The notes beneath the pieces were generated by a model. The model made no database searches. It was not told the origin of the DNA and worked only from the letters and a program-made list of their open reading frames with translations. From NCBI GenBank assembly GCA_964636885.1, contig CAZWVA010000017.1, positions 1 to 43,025 on the forward strand: 43,025 nucleotides of DNA. Reading direction: 5' to 3'. This DNA is from CAZWVA01 sp964636885. Lineage in GTDB: Bacteria; Desulfobacterota_D; UBA1144; Nemesobacterales; CSP1-2. Below, piece after piece: positions 1 to 8,664 of this stretch. The position numbers and the translations under genes were made by a program. Positions within the stretch are counted from its first letter, which is position 1, and each line of letters starts with the position of its first letter.

Positions 1-941
1 CGAAGCATGAGCCTCGAACCCCCATACATCTTTAGCTGATCGACATCTGTTGGGCCCGCCATCACCTTGCCTTTTGAACGCCTGTAGAGCCTGGTGTTCC
101 ATGGGATGAACCTCAGTGGCACGAACTCCGTAAACCCGCCCGTTTCCTTCTGGATGTCCCTTAGAACCCCTATGTGCTTGGCCCAGTGATGGGGTTTATC
201 CACATGACCGTACATTATGGTCGATGTTGTCCTCATACCCGCCTTGTGTGCCTTCTTTACGATCCTAATCCAGTCATCCGTCGTTATCTTTCTCGGTGCG
301 ATTATCTTCCTTACCTCCTCGTCCAGAACCTCGGCGGCAGTACCGGGGAAGGTATTATGACCTACGTCTTTTAGCATCTCTATAAAATCCTCTTCGCTTA
401 CGTTTAGGGTCTTTGCGCCGTAGTAGATCTCAAATGGAGAGAAGGCGTGTGTATGCATATCTGGCACCGCCTTTTTCACCGTCTTTATGAGCTCTACGTA
501 GAACCTCCCATCTATATCTGGGTGCATCCCCCCCTGCATGCAGACCTCGGTCGCCCCGTTTTCGCGGGCCTCTATGGTCTTTTGTGCGATCTCCTCCATT
601 GTGAGAAAATACGCCCTTTCATCGCCCTCAGGAGCCATAAAGTTGCAAAAGCCACACCAGACATCGCATATGTTGGTAAAATTGATATTTCGGTTTATCA
701 CATACGTAACCACATCGCCAACGTCTTCGCGTCTTATCTCATCCGCGGCAATAGCAAGAAGGGATATCTCATCCATATCCTGCAAGCTGAAGAGGTACTC
801 CCCCTCTTCTACTGAAACCTCTCCTCCTTGGAGCGCCTTATCGATTATCTGAGCCGTTCTTCCATTTACCTTCGAGAGAAGACCATCGAGGCCAAGACCC
901 CTGTTTTCCTCTATCCTCTCAATTATCTCCATTAGCTCCAT
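1..941 (-). CDS. cofH: FO synthase subunit 2 (CofH), 3' end outside window
   Basis: Radical SAM enzyme that joins the tyrosine-derived fragment to the ribityl-diaminouracil precursor to make FO, the deazaflavin core of F420. The gene enters from the right and runs off the left edge; 313 residues are visible. The [4Fe-4S] motif CDVWCGFC has its cysteines at residues 92, 96 and 99, preceded by RNINFTN, as is usual in the CofH/MqnC group. Further on, PRKITTDDW and STIMYGHVD fit this group. The start is the ATG at 939-941, with an AAGGAGGA site 5 bases upstream; it overlaps the end of cofG by 23 bases, so translation is probably coupled. On sequence alone CofH and the menaquinone enzyme MqnC are similar; the adjoining cofG decides for CofH. 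Confidence 0.88.
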   Translation of the reverse strand, partial: MELMEIIERIEENRGLGLDGLLSKVNGRTAQIIDKALQGGEVSVEEGEYLFSLQDMDEISLLAIAADEIRREDVGDVVTYVINRNINFTNICDVWCGFCNFMAPEGDERAYFLTMEEIAQKTIEARENGATEVCMQGGMHPDIDGRFYVELIKTVKKAVPDMHTHAFSPFEIYYGAKTLNVSEEDFIEMLKDVGHNTFPGTAAEVLDEEVRKIIAPRKITTDDWIRIVKKAHKAGMRTTSTIMYGHVDKPHHWAKHIGVLRDIQKETGGFTEFVPLRFIPWNTRLYRRSKGKVMAGPTDVDQLKMYGGSRLML

Positions 942-2209
942 CTTTTCCTCCTTGGGTCGCTACGTAGCCGAAATCATCGATAAAACCCTTGACGCGCTCT
1001 AGAACATTTTTGCTTAAGAACTCCTCTCCTATGAATTCTGGGTATACGGGTAGCCTCTCTTTGAGTATGAAACCGGCCTCTTTGAGTATCCTCTCCATCC
1101 TTTCGACTTGTGGCCATGGGGCCTCAGGGTTTACATAATCGATAGTGATTGGAGAAACCCCTCCCAAATCGTTTGCCCCTGCGAATACGAAAAGGGGGTA
1201 TGTCCTCAGGTTAAGGTTCGGTGGTATCTGTATGTTCATCCTCTCCCCGAATATGAGCCTGGCTATACCGACGGTTTTAATCATATCGAGAAATGTCGGA
1301 GTCGGATACCTCTCCATTATAATCCCGGGCTTCGGACTGAAGTTCTGGATTATTATCTCTTGAATATGACCGTAACCGTCTGAAAGCCTCTTTATGGCAA
1401 ATAGGGAATCTATCCTCTCCTCACGTTTCTCCTATTCCTACGAGGATCCCCGATGTCCATGCGATTCTGAGTTCCCCTGCGTATTCGGTTGTCCTTATTC
1501 TAAGCCTCGGCACCTTGTCGGGCGAGCGATAGTGGGCCTCTCCCTTTCTAAGAAGTCTCTCGCTTATGGTCTCAAGCATAAGCCCCATACTCGCATTTGA
1601 CTCCTTGAGTGCGGCAAGCTCCTCACGCCTTGCGACCCCCATGTTCGTATGTGGGAATATGTTCTCTTTTAATCCCGCTTCGGACATAGCCATAAGATAC
1701 TCGGCCGTGGTTTTGTAACCGAGTCTTCCAAGTGCATCGCGATAGACAGGGTATTTAAGCTCTGGCTTATCGCCGGTTACAAAGAGGAGTTCGGTGCACC
1801 CTAGTCGCACCCCCTCTCTAGCGGCGTTTAAAACCCCTTCAGGCGGTACAAAGAGCTCCCCCTCTTCGGGCTCGATCTTAAACGTGCAATAGCCGCAGTG
1901 GTCGCGGCAGAGCCGTGTAAGTGGAATGAAGACGTTTTTAGAGAACGTGATCACATTGCCTTTACTCCTTTCCCTGAGTTTTGAGGCGGCAAAAAGCAAA
2001 AAAGGGATCTCTCTATTCTCTATGTCCAGAAGGAAAAGGGCCTCTTCCCTGTTTATCGTCTCCCCGGAGGCCACCTTATCCATTATCTCCTCTAGCTTGG
2101 GGGACGGCGTGTCCAATGAGGTCGGCTCTATACCGAACGAGCTGAACGAGCCTCTTATCTTCTGGGAGCTAAATAGATCCTCTACTTCGCTAACAAACAC
2201 GCCCATCAC
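919..2209 (-). CDS. cofG: FO synthase subunit 1 (CofG), one frameshift
   Basis: Radical SAM partner of CofH in FO (F420 precursor) synthesis. The first reading frame (2209-1424, 262 residues) carries CRDHCGYC with cysteines at residues 101, 105 and 108, and ends in GILVGIGET directly before a TGA at 1421-1423. Dropping one base at about 1423 restores the expected continuation EERIDSLFAIKRLSDGYGH and then the frame 1317-919 (MERYPTPTFLDM to the stop). About 429 residues in all, somewhat long for the family because of a ~95-residue N-terminal extension like that of fused FO synthases. Start ATG at 2209 or 2206, with weak GGTG upstream. The single-base lesion could be a sequencing error in this draft or a real mutation; the rest of the gene looks well conserved. 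Confidence 0.85.
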
Positions 2210-2325
2210 CTGAATTCCCCTAGGGTTTCTCTAATTCTCTGCTCTTTAAAGGTACTTATTGCCGGAATTCACTTTATATTCGCATAAATCTAATGCCTTT
2301 GTCAAGTGCCGCGTATCGTGCAGGC

Positions 2326-2422
2326 TAAAATGTAACCGAAATACAGAGTAGGGCAGGGTGGAGATCGTCTCGTATGCGAGGTCACCCGTCTTCGCTTGAC
2401 ATTCGACTTACGTTGCATTTTA
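2326..2422. repeat. Imperfect inverted repeat, 11-bp arms, 97 bp overall
   Basis: Arms TAAAATGTAAC and GTTGCATTTTA pair over 11 positions with one G-T pair. Inside, GGGTG pairs with CACCC and CTCG with CGAG around TATG. It could be a hairpin RNA, a miniature transposable element or a repetitive palindrome. The assembly gap that abuts the right arm would fit a repeat or hairpin that was hard to sequence. Confidence 0.4.
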
Positions 2423-2453
2423 NNNNNNNNNNNNNNNNNNNNNNNNNNNNNNN
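2423..2453. other. Assembly gap (31 N)
   Basis: Run of N; true length unknown. It lies outside recognised genes. Confidence 0.99.
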
Positions 2454-2564
2454 ATCGTGTAATCGGGTGTTTCTGGGCAATTGAATTCACAGGTCTTAAC
2501 CGGTCAAGGGTACTCAACCGATAAGCACGTTGATTTTTGGCGGAGTTCCTTACAAGGGTAAACA

Positions 2565-3545
2565 ATGGATTACCAATTAGAGCGTTCTACAGCCATTCAG
2601 GCCGTGCTTAAGGCATCCCGCCTCTGCCAGTCCGTCGGTTCTTCACTCGTAATGGATAAAAGTGATAGGTCCCCGGTTACGGTTGCCGATTTTGGCGCTC
2701 AGGCGATAATAAGCCTCGATATTATGAAGGCCTTTCCAGACGACCCCATAGCGGCAGAAGAGGACTCCTCTCTTCTCAGGTCTCAAGAGGCCGTAAACCT
2801 AAGGATAAGGGTTCTGGAACACATAAACGCTATAACCCCTGGTTTAAAAGAAGACGAGGTTCTTGCCGCCATCGATTACGGGGGTTTCGAGGGGGGACCT
2901 AGAGGCCGCTTCTGGACGATTGATCCGATCGATGGTACAAAGGGCTTTCTACGTGGAGAACAATACGCCGTGGCCCTCGCCCTTATTGAAGACGGCGAGG
3001 TTGTCCTAGGCGTCCTAGGCTGTCCGAACCTCCCGCTTCGAGCCGAGGATCCAGGGGGAGCCAAGGGATGCCTCTTTATCGCCGTTAGGGAACAGGGGAC
3101 GGTTATGCGCTCGTTTTCCGATAATACTGAAATACCGATCGGGGTATCTCAGATTGAAGACCCATCGGTTGCCTCTTTTTGCGAATCGGTGGAATCCTCT
3201 CATTCCTCTCATGGCGACGCCCTGCGCGTTGCGGAGATGCTTGGCATAAAAGCGCCTCCCCTGCGTATCGATAGCCAGTGTAAGTACGCGGCTCTCGCCC
3301 GAGGGGACGCCTCGATCTACATGCGACTTCCCACGAGTGATGAGTACGTGGAGAGGATATGGGATCATGCCGCTGGTTGGATTATCGTGAAAGAGGCCGG
3401 AGGGGAGGTCACGGATGCCTACGGTTTTCCTCTCGACTTCTCACTGGGACGGGGATTGAGTCGGAATAAGGGCATCGTGGGGACAAATGGGAAGCTCCAT
3501 CCTGTTGTTATCTCAGCCGTTCGGCGTATTCTAGGAACCAAATGA
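2565..3545 (+). CDS. 3'(2'),5'-bisphosphate nucleotidase (HAL2/CysQ-like)
   Basis: Member of the inositol monophosphatase superfamily, HAL2 branch: a Mg-dependent enzyme that typically removes the 3' phosphate of PAP (adenosine 3',5'-bisphosphate), a by-product of sulfate assimilation and of phosphopantetheinyl transfer. In 326 residues it shows the metal-site acidic stretch AAEED (63-67), WTIDPIDGTKGFLRGEQY (the DPIDGT metal motif at 120-125) and WDHAAG (266-271), which all agree with HAL2. ATG at 2565 follows AAGGGT at a good distance. The stop overlaps the next reading frame by ATGA. The window also holds sat and cysH about 33 kb away; since that reductase looks APS-type, PAP may come mainly from other reactions. 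Substrate choice between PAP and inositol phosphates is inferred from the motif context. Confidence 0.82.
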   Translation: MDYQLERSTAIQAVLKASRLCQSVGSSLVMDKSDRSPVTVADFGAQAIISLDIMKAFPDDPIAAEEDSSLLRSQEAVNLRIRVLEHINAITPGLKEDEVLAAIDYGGFEGGPRGRFWTIDPIDGTKGFLRGEQYAVALALIEDGEVVLGVLGCPNLPLRAEDPGGAKGCLFIAVREQGTVMRSFSDNTEIPIGVSQIEDPSVASFCESVESSHSSHGDALRVAEMLGIKAPPLRIDSQCKYAALARGDASIYMRLPTSDEYVERIWDHAAGWIIVKEAGGEVTDAYGFPLDFSLGRGLSRNKGIVGTNGKLHPVVISAVRRILGTK

Positions 3546-4185
3546 GTTATAAGCCCCAGGATAGACCCTCTGCAAGCCTGAGTATAAGCGGTAAGGACGG
3601 GAGCCTCACTCTTACAATAGTCGGCCATCTCGATTCGTATACTGTAGGAGGGATATGGAGGGAAGCGATGAGCGTCCTCAAGAGGGTCCATCAAATGAGG
3701 TCGTCGTAGATGCCTCTGGAATAGGCTACTGCGACGTCTCAGGGATCGCCCTATTCGTAAGGCTCCGTGAGCTCCAGGAGAAGGGTGGTGGAAGATTTGA
3801 GATTAGAAACCTCGCCGAGGCTGCAGGGAACCTTAAAACCGCCTCGAAAGGGATTCCCGGAGACGGTATCGGAACTTATCTGCTTTTTTTCTCTTTCTAG
3901 CAGGATACGTTGGCCTCGGAAAGGGTTATCCTGAGAGAAACTACTACATCCCAAGCGTATCGAGGGATGCCGAGGATTCGTCTCCTGTTCCCGAAGCCGT
4001 CCTTGAGATACGCAGGTTTCAGATCTCGCCCGGTTTTTCTGGGAGGGAGTTTGTCTATAGAAAAGGGGATCTGAGTTATATAATGATCTCATAGAAGAGG
4101 CTGGAATGATGCCCTGGGGCAGATCCTTGCCGCCTTTGAGGACGATCTTAGAAAGGCCGGTTTAAGGGCGGAAAAATGCTATTGA
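3542..4185 (+). pseudogene. Collapsed Mla/Mce-type transporter operon: STAS-permease start and auxiliary lipoprotein remnant
   Basis: Starting at ATG 3542 (overlapping the previous stop) the frame gives SLTLTIVGHLDSYTVGGIW, then breaks; another frame (from about 3691) continues with EVVVDASGIGYCDVSGIALF and VRLRELQEKGGGRFEIRN. Together these make the STAS domain found at the N terminus of MlaE-type lipid ABC permeases. No permease membrane part, ATPase or MCE protein follows. Instead, from about 3880, a third frame resembles an ABC-transport auxiliary lipoprotein (PF03886/PqiC-like): FLFLAGY, then PERNYYIPSV, and EIRRFQISPGFSGREFVYRK. A last short frame (LGQILAAFEDDLRKAGLRAE) looks like its C terminus. 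The lipobox cysteine position reads Tyr (TAC at 3906-3908). I read this as a lipid-transport operon reduced to its two ends by internal deletion and frameshifts. Confidence 0.6.
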
Positions 4186-4340
4186 GTTCTCTCAACATCG
4201 GTTTTCGGATTGAGACCCATCGGCATATCGGTTATATTATTTAAGTTTCGTCTCCTAATCGTTGGTCACATCTTCCTTCTTCGGATCCGGTTCTCAGGGT
4301 TTTGTCTTCTTCAAAGCAACCAACAGCCGGGAGGATAATC

Positions 4341-5552
4341 ATGGGTGATTTTCACCAGACAGAGCTTATTTCCACACTACACAGGCTGAGGAAGGACAAC
4401 CTCGAGAAGCTGGAGGAGGACCTAAGAGAGCACTCCGAGCATCGCCCAATCGTCCTCGTCCTTCCCTGTTTATACTCCGAGTTGGAAAGGGAAGCCTTAA
4501 AGAAAATAATCGAAGAGATAAGGAGGGTCGGTTATCTAAACGAGATAGTCGTAACCCTTGGGAGGGCGAGTAGGGACGAATTCGAACGCGCAAGGGAGTT
4601 TTTCTCCGCTCTTCCTCAGAGACTCAGGATAATATGGGATGACGGTGAGAGGATCGCCTCTCTTTTTAGGCTCCTTGAAGAAAACGGGCTTGAAATAGGA
4701 GGGCCCGGAAAGGGCAGAGCCGTGTGGATCGCTTACGGATACGTGCTTGCAGAAGAATCCATCGAGGTTATAGCTTCGCATGACTGCGATATCCTAACCT
4801 ATGATAGGGAGCTTCTAACGAGGCTGTGCTATCCCGTTGCGAATCCGAATTTGGATTACGAGTTCTGTAAGGGTTACTATTCGAGGGTAACCGATAGGAT
4901 GTTCGGTCGGGTAACGAGGCTTTTTATCACACCCGTAATAAGGGCACTAAAGAAGATCTTGGGTCATCTCCCTTTTCTAGTCTATATGGATAGCTTCAGG
5001 TATCCGCTTGCCGGTGAGTTCTCGATGAAGGTGGACCTGGCGAGGGTAAACCGTATCCCTTCCGACTGGGGATTGGAGGTCGGGGTTCTTGCCGAGGTCT
5101 TTAGAAACGTCTCTCCAAGGAGGATCTGCCAGGTAGACCTCTGTGATAACTACGAACATAAACACCAGGAGCTATCCTCCGATAATCCAGAAGGAGGGCT
5201 CCTTAAGATGTGTGTCGATATATCAAAGGTGCTCTTCAGAACGCTCGCCACTGAGGGGATAGTTTTTTCAGAAGGGTTCTTTAATACGTTGATCGCAACG
5301 TATATAAGGACCGCACAGGATACTATAAAGATGTATAGCGACGATGCGGCGATAAACAGCCTGTACTTTGACAGGCACGAAGAGGCGCTTGCCGTAGAGA
5401 CCTTTATAAAGGGTATAAGGATAGCAAGCAAGGGCTTTCGTGAAGACCCGCTCGGTGCTCCCCTTATTCCCAATTGGAGTAGGGTCACATCTGCGATTCC
5501 AGACTTTCTCGATCAGTTAAAACAGGCGGTAGATGAGGATAATGCCAAGTAG
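4341..5552 (+). CDS. gpgS: Glucosyl-3-phosphoglycerate synthase (GT81-like)
   Basis: Transfers glucose from an NDP-glucose to 3-phosphoglycerate, the first step towards the compatible solute glucosylglycerate. About 403 residues, matching the family. Visible marks are GGPGKGRAVW (about residues 120-129) and the DxD-type metal site HDCDIL (DCD at 148-150), followed by KGYYSRV and DSFRYPLAGEFSM, which are characteristic of bacterial and archaeal GpgS. I chose ATG 4341 because GGGAGG lies just upstream; an in-frame TTG at 4302 has no such site. The stop overlaps the start of the phosphatase gene, so the two are probably translated together. Activity on mannose donors cannot be excluded by reading. 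Confidence 0.85.
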   Translation: MGDFHQTELISTLHRLRKDNLEKLEEDLREHSEHRPIVLVLPCLYSELEREALKKIIEEIRRVGYLNEIVVTLGRASRDEFERAREFFSALPQRLRIIWDDGERIASLFRLLEENGLEIGGPGKGRAVWIAYGYVLAEESIEVIASHDCDILTYDRELLTRLCYPVANPNLDYEFCKGYYSRVTDRMFGRVTRLFITPVIRALKKILGHLPFLVYMDSFRYPLAGEFSMKVDLARVNRIPSDWGLEVGVLAEVFRNVSPRRICQVDLCDNYEHKHQELSSDNPEGGLLKMCVDISKVLFRTLATEGIVFSEGFFNTLIATYIRTAQDTIKMYSDDAAINSLYFDRHEEALAVETFIKGIRIASKGFREDPLGAPLIPNWSRVTSAIPDFLDQLKQAVDEDNAK

Positions 5553-6364
5553 TTTTGTGATCTTTACCGATTTGGATGGGACTCTACTCGATTACGGGTC
5601 ATACTCGTTCAGTGCGGCCCTACCGTCACTTCGGATTATCGAGTCCAGAAATATACCGCTTGTGATCTGCACCAGTAAAACCAGGGCGGAGATAGAGTCC
5701 TATAGAAGGCTCCTCGGAAATCGTGAGCCTTTTATCTCGGAAAACGGGGGTGGGATTTTTATACCAGAAGGCTACTTTCCTTTTGATTTCGAGTACGATA
5801 AGAGGGTTGACGGGTACCATGTGATAGAGATCGGAACCCCCCATGGGATACTGGTCGAGGCTTTAGAATCCATAAAGAGGGATACCGGGGTGGAAGTAAG
5901 GGGGCTATCTGGAATGACGATCGNNNNNNNNNNAGATCTCCGATGTCTCAGGCCTTACAAGGGAGATGGCCGAGTTAGCCAAGGTGCGCGAATACGATGA
6001 GCCGTTTCTAGTATACGGTGGGAAAGAAGAGATCCATCGAATAAAGGAGGAGATAGCTCAAAGGGGGTTAAATCACATAGAAGGCGGTATATTCCACCAT
6101 ATAACCGGTAATAACGATAAGGGAAAAGCGGTCGGTTTTCTTCTGGGTCTCTTTAAGCGGGGATCTCCGGGCTTACGTGCTATAGGAATAGGAGACAGCC
6201 CAAATGACATCCCGATGCTCGATGTCGTTGACATACCGGTTCTGGTTCAAAGGCCTGGTGGTGGGTACGACAAAAGGATAAAACACGATAATCTGGTTCT
6301 TGCCGATGGGATAGGGCCGGAGGGATGGAACAGAGCGGTTTTAGATCTCTGCAAAAGGCCTTAA
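5533..6364 (+). CDS. Glucosyl/mannosyl-3-phosphoglycerate phosphatase, interrupted by N gap
   Basis: HAD-superfamily phosphatase of the MpgP/GpgP type, which dephosphorylates the GpgS product to release glucosylglycerate. Motif I is FTDLDGTLLD (D13 and D15), motif II ICTSKT, and motif IV GDSPNDIPML; the cap region has SENGGGIFIP. Ten N (5924-5933) sit in the middle and shift the nominal frame, but both halves belong to one gene: after the gap, ISDVSGLTREMAELAKVREY continues normally. Start at ATG 5533, overlapping gpgS by 20 bases; ATG 5542 is also possible. The next glycosyltransferase gene follows 22 bases later, so this is most likely a three-gene operon. Confidence 0.83.
5924..5933. other. 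Assembly gap (10 N) inside phosphatase gene
   Basis: Ten N, probably a placeholder length. The reading frame differs on the two sides, so the real distance is not 10 bases modulo 3. Confidence 0.97.
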
Positions 6365-6386
6365 GATAAAGGGGAGAGAAGGAAAA

Positions 6387-7679
6387 ATGGCAACAAAGAA
6401 GACGAAAAAAAAGCTAAACATACTCGATATCGACGAGGAGGCTAGAAGGAACGTAGAAGAGATCGAGCACGCCGACATCGTAGTCGGGATCCCGAGCTTC
6501 AACAACGAGAGAACCATCGGCCACGTCGTTAGAGCAGCCGAGTACGGGCTTGCAAAGTACTTCCCAAACATGAAGGCGGTTCTTATAAACTCCGACGGTG
6601 GGTCGAAGGACAGGACCAAGGAGGTGGTTAAGGATACCGTAGTCTATCACAACCTTCACACGCTCCTTATAGACCATCCCGTCTCCCCTGCCGCACAGGT
6701 GATAGCGACCTATAACGGGATTCCGGGGAAGGGAAGCGCCCTAAGGGCGATATTTGAGGTTGCAGACAGGCTGGGGGTTAAGGTCTGTGTGCTCCTAGAC
6801 TCGGATCTAAGAAGCGTTACACCCGAATGGATAGAACTCCTTGCAAGGCCCATTATAAGAAGGGGTTATGACTACGTATCTCCCTATTATTCCCGACATA
6901 AATACGACGGCACAATAACGAATATGATCGTCTACCCACTTACAAGGGCCCTTTACGGAAAGCGGGTGAGACAACCGATTGGAGGGGACTTCGGGATCTC
7001 AAGAAGGCTCATAAGGAGCTACCTTGAGAAGGGCGCATGGGAGACGGATGTGGCGAGGTTCGGAATCGATATATGGATGACGACTGTGGCGATAAACGAG
7101 GGTTTTAGGATCTGTCAGGCCTTTCTTGGGGCAAAGATCCACGATGCAAAGGATCCCAGTCAGTCCCTTGGCCCTATGTTCAAGCAGGTCGTGGCAACGG
7201 TTTTTAGGCTGATGAAGAACTATGAAGACAGATGGAAGGAGGTTAAAGAGAGCGCGCCGACGGCGATGTACGGCTTTATATCCGAGGTCTATCCGGAACC
7301 GGTAGAGGTAACGCTTGGGCCGATGATAGAAGGGTTTAAATCCGGATTGAAGGAATACGTGGGTCTTTGGAAGGGGTTCTTGCCGAGGGAAAGAATAGAC
7401 GAGCTCAGTCAAATAGCCTCGCTTGAAATGGGTGAATTTCATTTCCCAGTTGAGGTATGGGTAAAGACGGTCTATGATTTCGCTTCGGGATTTAACAAGG
7501 CCAGGGAAGCCGACAGGGAAAGGATAGTCGACTCAATGACGGCCCTCTATTTCGGGCGGGTTGCCTCCTTTGTGATAGAGAGCAGGGAGCTAAAGACCTA
7601 TGATGCGGAGCTTCTAATAGAAACCCAGGCTCTCAAATTCGAGGAGCTAAAACCGTATCTCCTTGAAAGGTGGGGATAG
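6387..7679 (+). CDS. Glycosyltransferase (GT2/GT81-like), third gene of solute cluster
   Basis: A GT-A fold glycosyltransferase of 430 residues. After a Lys-rich start it reads VVGIPSFNNERTIGHVV (about 32-48), then NSDGGSKDRT (68-77), PGKGSALR (113-120) and the metal-binding LLDSDLRSV (DSD at 138-140), with a conserved GGDFGISRRLI acceptor-side segment. The PGKG loop and overall plan resemble GpgS, so it may act on a related phosphoglycerate or glucosylglycerate acceptor. In Petrotoga a second transferase extends glucosyl-phosphoglycerate with mannose; a similar role here is only an inference from position. The C-terminal ~150 residues are helical and unassigned. ATG 6387 has GAGAAGGAAAA just upstream. 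Confidence 0.75.
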   Translation: MATKKTKKKLNILDIDEEARRNVEEIEHADIVVGIPSFNNERTIGHVVRAAEYGLAKYFPNMKAVLINSDGGSKDRTKEVVKDTVVYHNLHTLLIDHPVSPAAQVIATYNGIPGKGSALRAIFEVADRLGVKVCVLLDSDLRSVTPEWIELLARPIIRRGYDYVSPYYSRHKYDGTITNMIVYPLTRALYGKRVRQPIGGDFGISRRLIRSYLEKGAWETDVARFGIDIWMTTVAINEGFRICQAFLGAKIHDAKDPSQSLGPMFKQVVATVFRLMKNYEDRWKEVKESAPTAMYGFISEVYPEPVEVTLGPMIEGFKSGLKEYVGLWKGFLPRERIDELSQIASLEMGEFHFPVEVWVKTVYDFASGFNKAREADRERIVDSMTALYFGRVASFVIESRELKTYDAELLIETQALKFEELKPYLLERWG

Positions 7680-7714
7680 AGACGGGCCGAGAGTAATGGT
7701 ATTATAAAACTATA

Positions 7715-8653
7715 GTGAATCCGATCGGAGAGTTTTCCCGAAGATCCGCAAAAAGGGATGGAAGAAAGAGGACGATTATCCCCTTTCTCCTCTTATCCGT
7801 TCTTTTTCATCTGCTCGTTGTCCTAATCTACCTTTTACTTTACCCTGTGGACAAACATGTGGTAAAACCCAAAGAGGAGCCTAAGATAATAGAGATAACA
7901 GAACTGCCCGTGCCAAAAGAGAAGGAGACCGAGCCGCCAAAGGAAACAAAGAGGTTTGCCGAGAGGTCCCACCAGGCTCCTGAGGAAAAGACGAGAGACG
8001 ATTTTACTAAGAGGGGTAGCGTAAGCGCCGTTACTCAACCTAAGCAGACTAAACAGGCGGAGCAGAAGCGGCAACCGTCAAAGGAGTCTAAGGATATAAA
8101 AACGGCCAAGAAAGAGACGACCAGAGAGAAATCCCCTAAGGTTGCTTCCATTCCAAGGGTGGAGAAGGATTCGGAGCTTTCCGAAGAAAAGCCGGGGAGT
8201 AAAAAAACGCCCAACCTCACAAAGGAGGACCTATTTAGCGCCCTTCCCCGTCAGTTTTCCGAGCGGAGCGAGGGGTCTCAGGAATTCCTGGGCTCAAGGG
8301 ATGCGAATAAGAAAGAGGATACGGTAGACCTGAGCACGACCGAATACAGGTACCTCTCCTACTTTTTAAAACTGAAACGGCAGATAGAGGGCGTATGGAA
8401 TTACCCAGAAATATCCAGACTAAAGGGGGAACAGGGGGAACTTTACCTCATATTTACGATAAGAAGGGATGGGCAGCTTGAGGATGTGAAGCTCATAAAC
8501 TCCTCCGGATACGCCCGTCTAGACAATGAGGCCATACGTGCGATTCGAGTGGCATCTCCCTTCAGTCCATTTCCGGAAAGCTGGAGCCTAGAGAGGCTAA
8601 ACGTAAGGGCCGTATTCAGGTACGAGATAAGTTACGGCTGGAAGTTATACTAG
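7715..8653 (+). CDS. TonB-family energy transducer-like protein
   Basis: 312 residues with a single N-terminal membrane segment (about 21-43), a long charged Lys/Glu/Pro linker (about 45-205) that would span the periplasm, and a TonB C-terminal domain from about 210: FLKLKRQIEGVWNYPEI, then GELYLIFTIRRDGQLEDVKL, SSGYARLDNEAIRAI and FRYEISYGWKLY. Such proteins transmit proton-motive force to outer-membrane receptors, or act as TolA-like or standalone TonB-C proteins. The start GTG 7715 is the only start after an in-frame stop and lacks a clear ribosome site. No exbBD or receptor gene is next to it, so its partner is unknown. It implies a Gram-negative envelope. Confidence 0.78.
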   Translation: MNPIGEFSRRSAKRDGRKRTIIPFLLLSVLFHLLVVLIYLLLYPVDKHVVKPKEEPKIIEITELPVPKEKETEPPKETKRFAERSHQAPEEKTRDDFTKRGSVSAVTQPKQTKQAEQKRQPSKESKDIKTAKKETTREKSPKVASIPRVEKDSELSEEKPGSKKTPNLTKEDLFSALPRQFSERSEGSQEFLGSRDANKKEDTVDLSTTEYRYLSYFLKLKRQIEGVWNYPEISRLKGEQGELYLIFTIRRDGQLEDVKLINSSGYARLDNEAIRAIRVASPFSPFPESWSLERLNVRAVFRYEISYGWKLY

Positions 8654-8664
8654 TCGGTTTAGAT

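Larger units (their letters stand above)
2210..2564. other. Intergenic region with inverted repeat and N gap
   Basis: No gene recognised in these 355 bases between the cofG start and the phosphatase gene. An inverted repeat TAAAATGTAAC (2326-2336) / GTTGCATTTTA (2412-2422) encloses a smaller nested stem (GGGTG...CACCC around CTCG...CGAG). A run of 31 N (2423-2453) begins directly at the end of the right arm. The open frame on the minus strand across the gap is not convincing as a protein. Confidence 0.5.

Noticed and set aside
1400..1440. Programmed +1 frameshifting in cofG
   Set aside because: No slippery sequence or stimulatory structure is evident, and cofG is not known to use frameshifting; mutation or error is simpler.
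2302..2565. Possible fragment of 23S rRNA (GGAGTTCCTTACAAGGGT-like string near 2540)
   Set aside because: Only a short string resembles the complement of a conserved 23S segment; the flanking bases do not follow rRNA, and no other rRNA block is seen.
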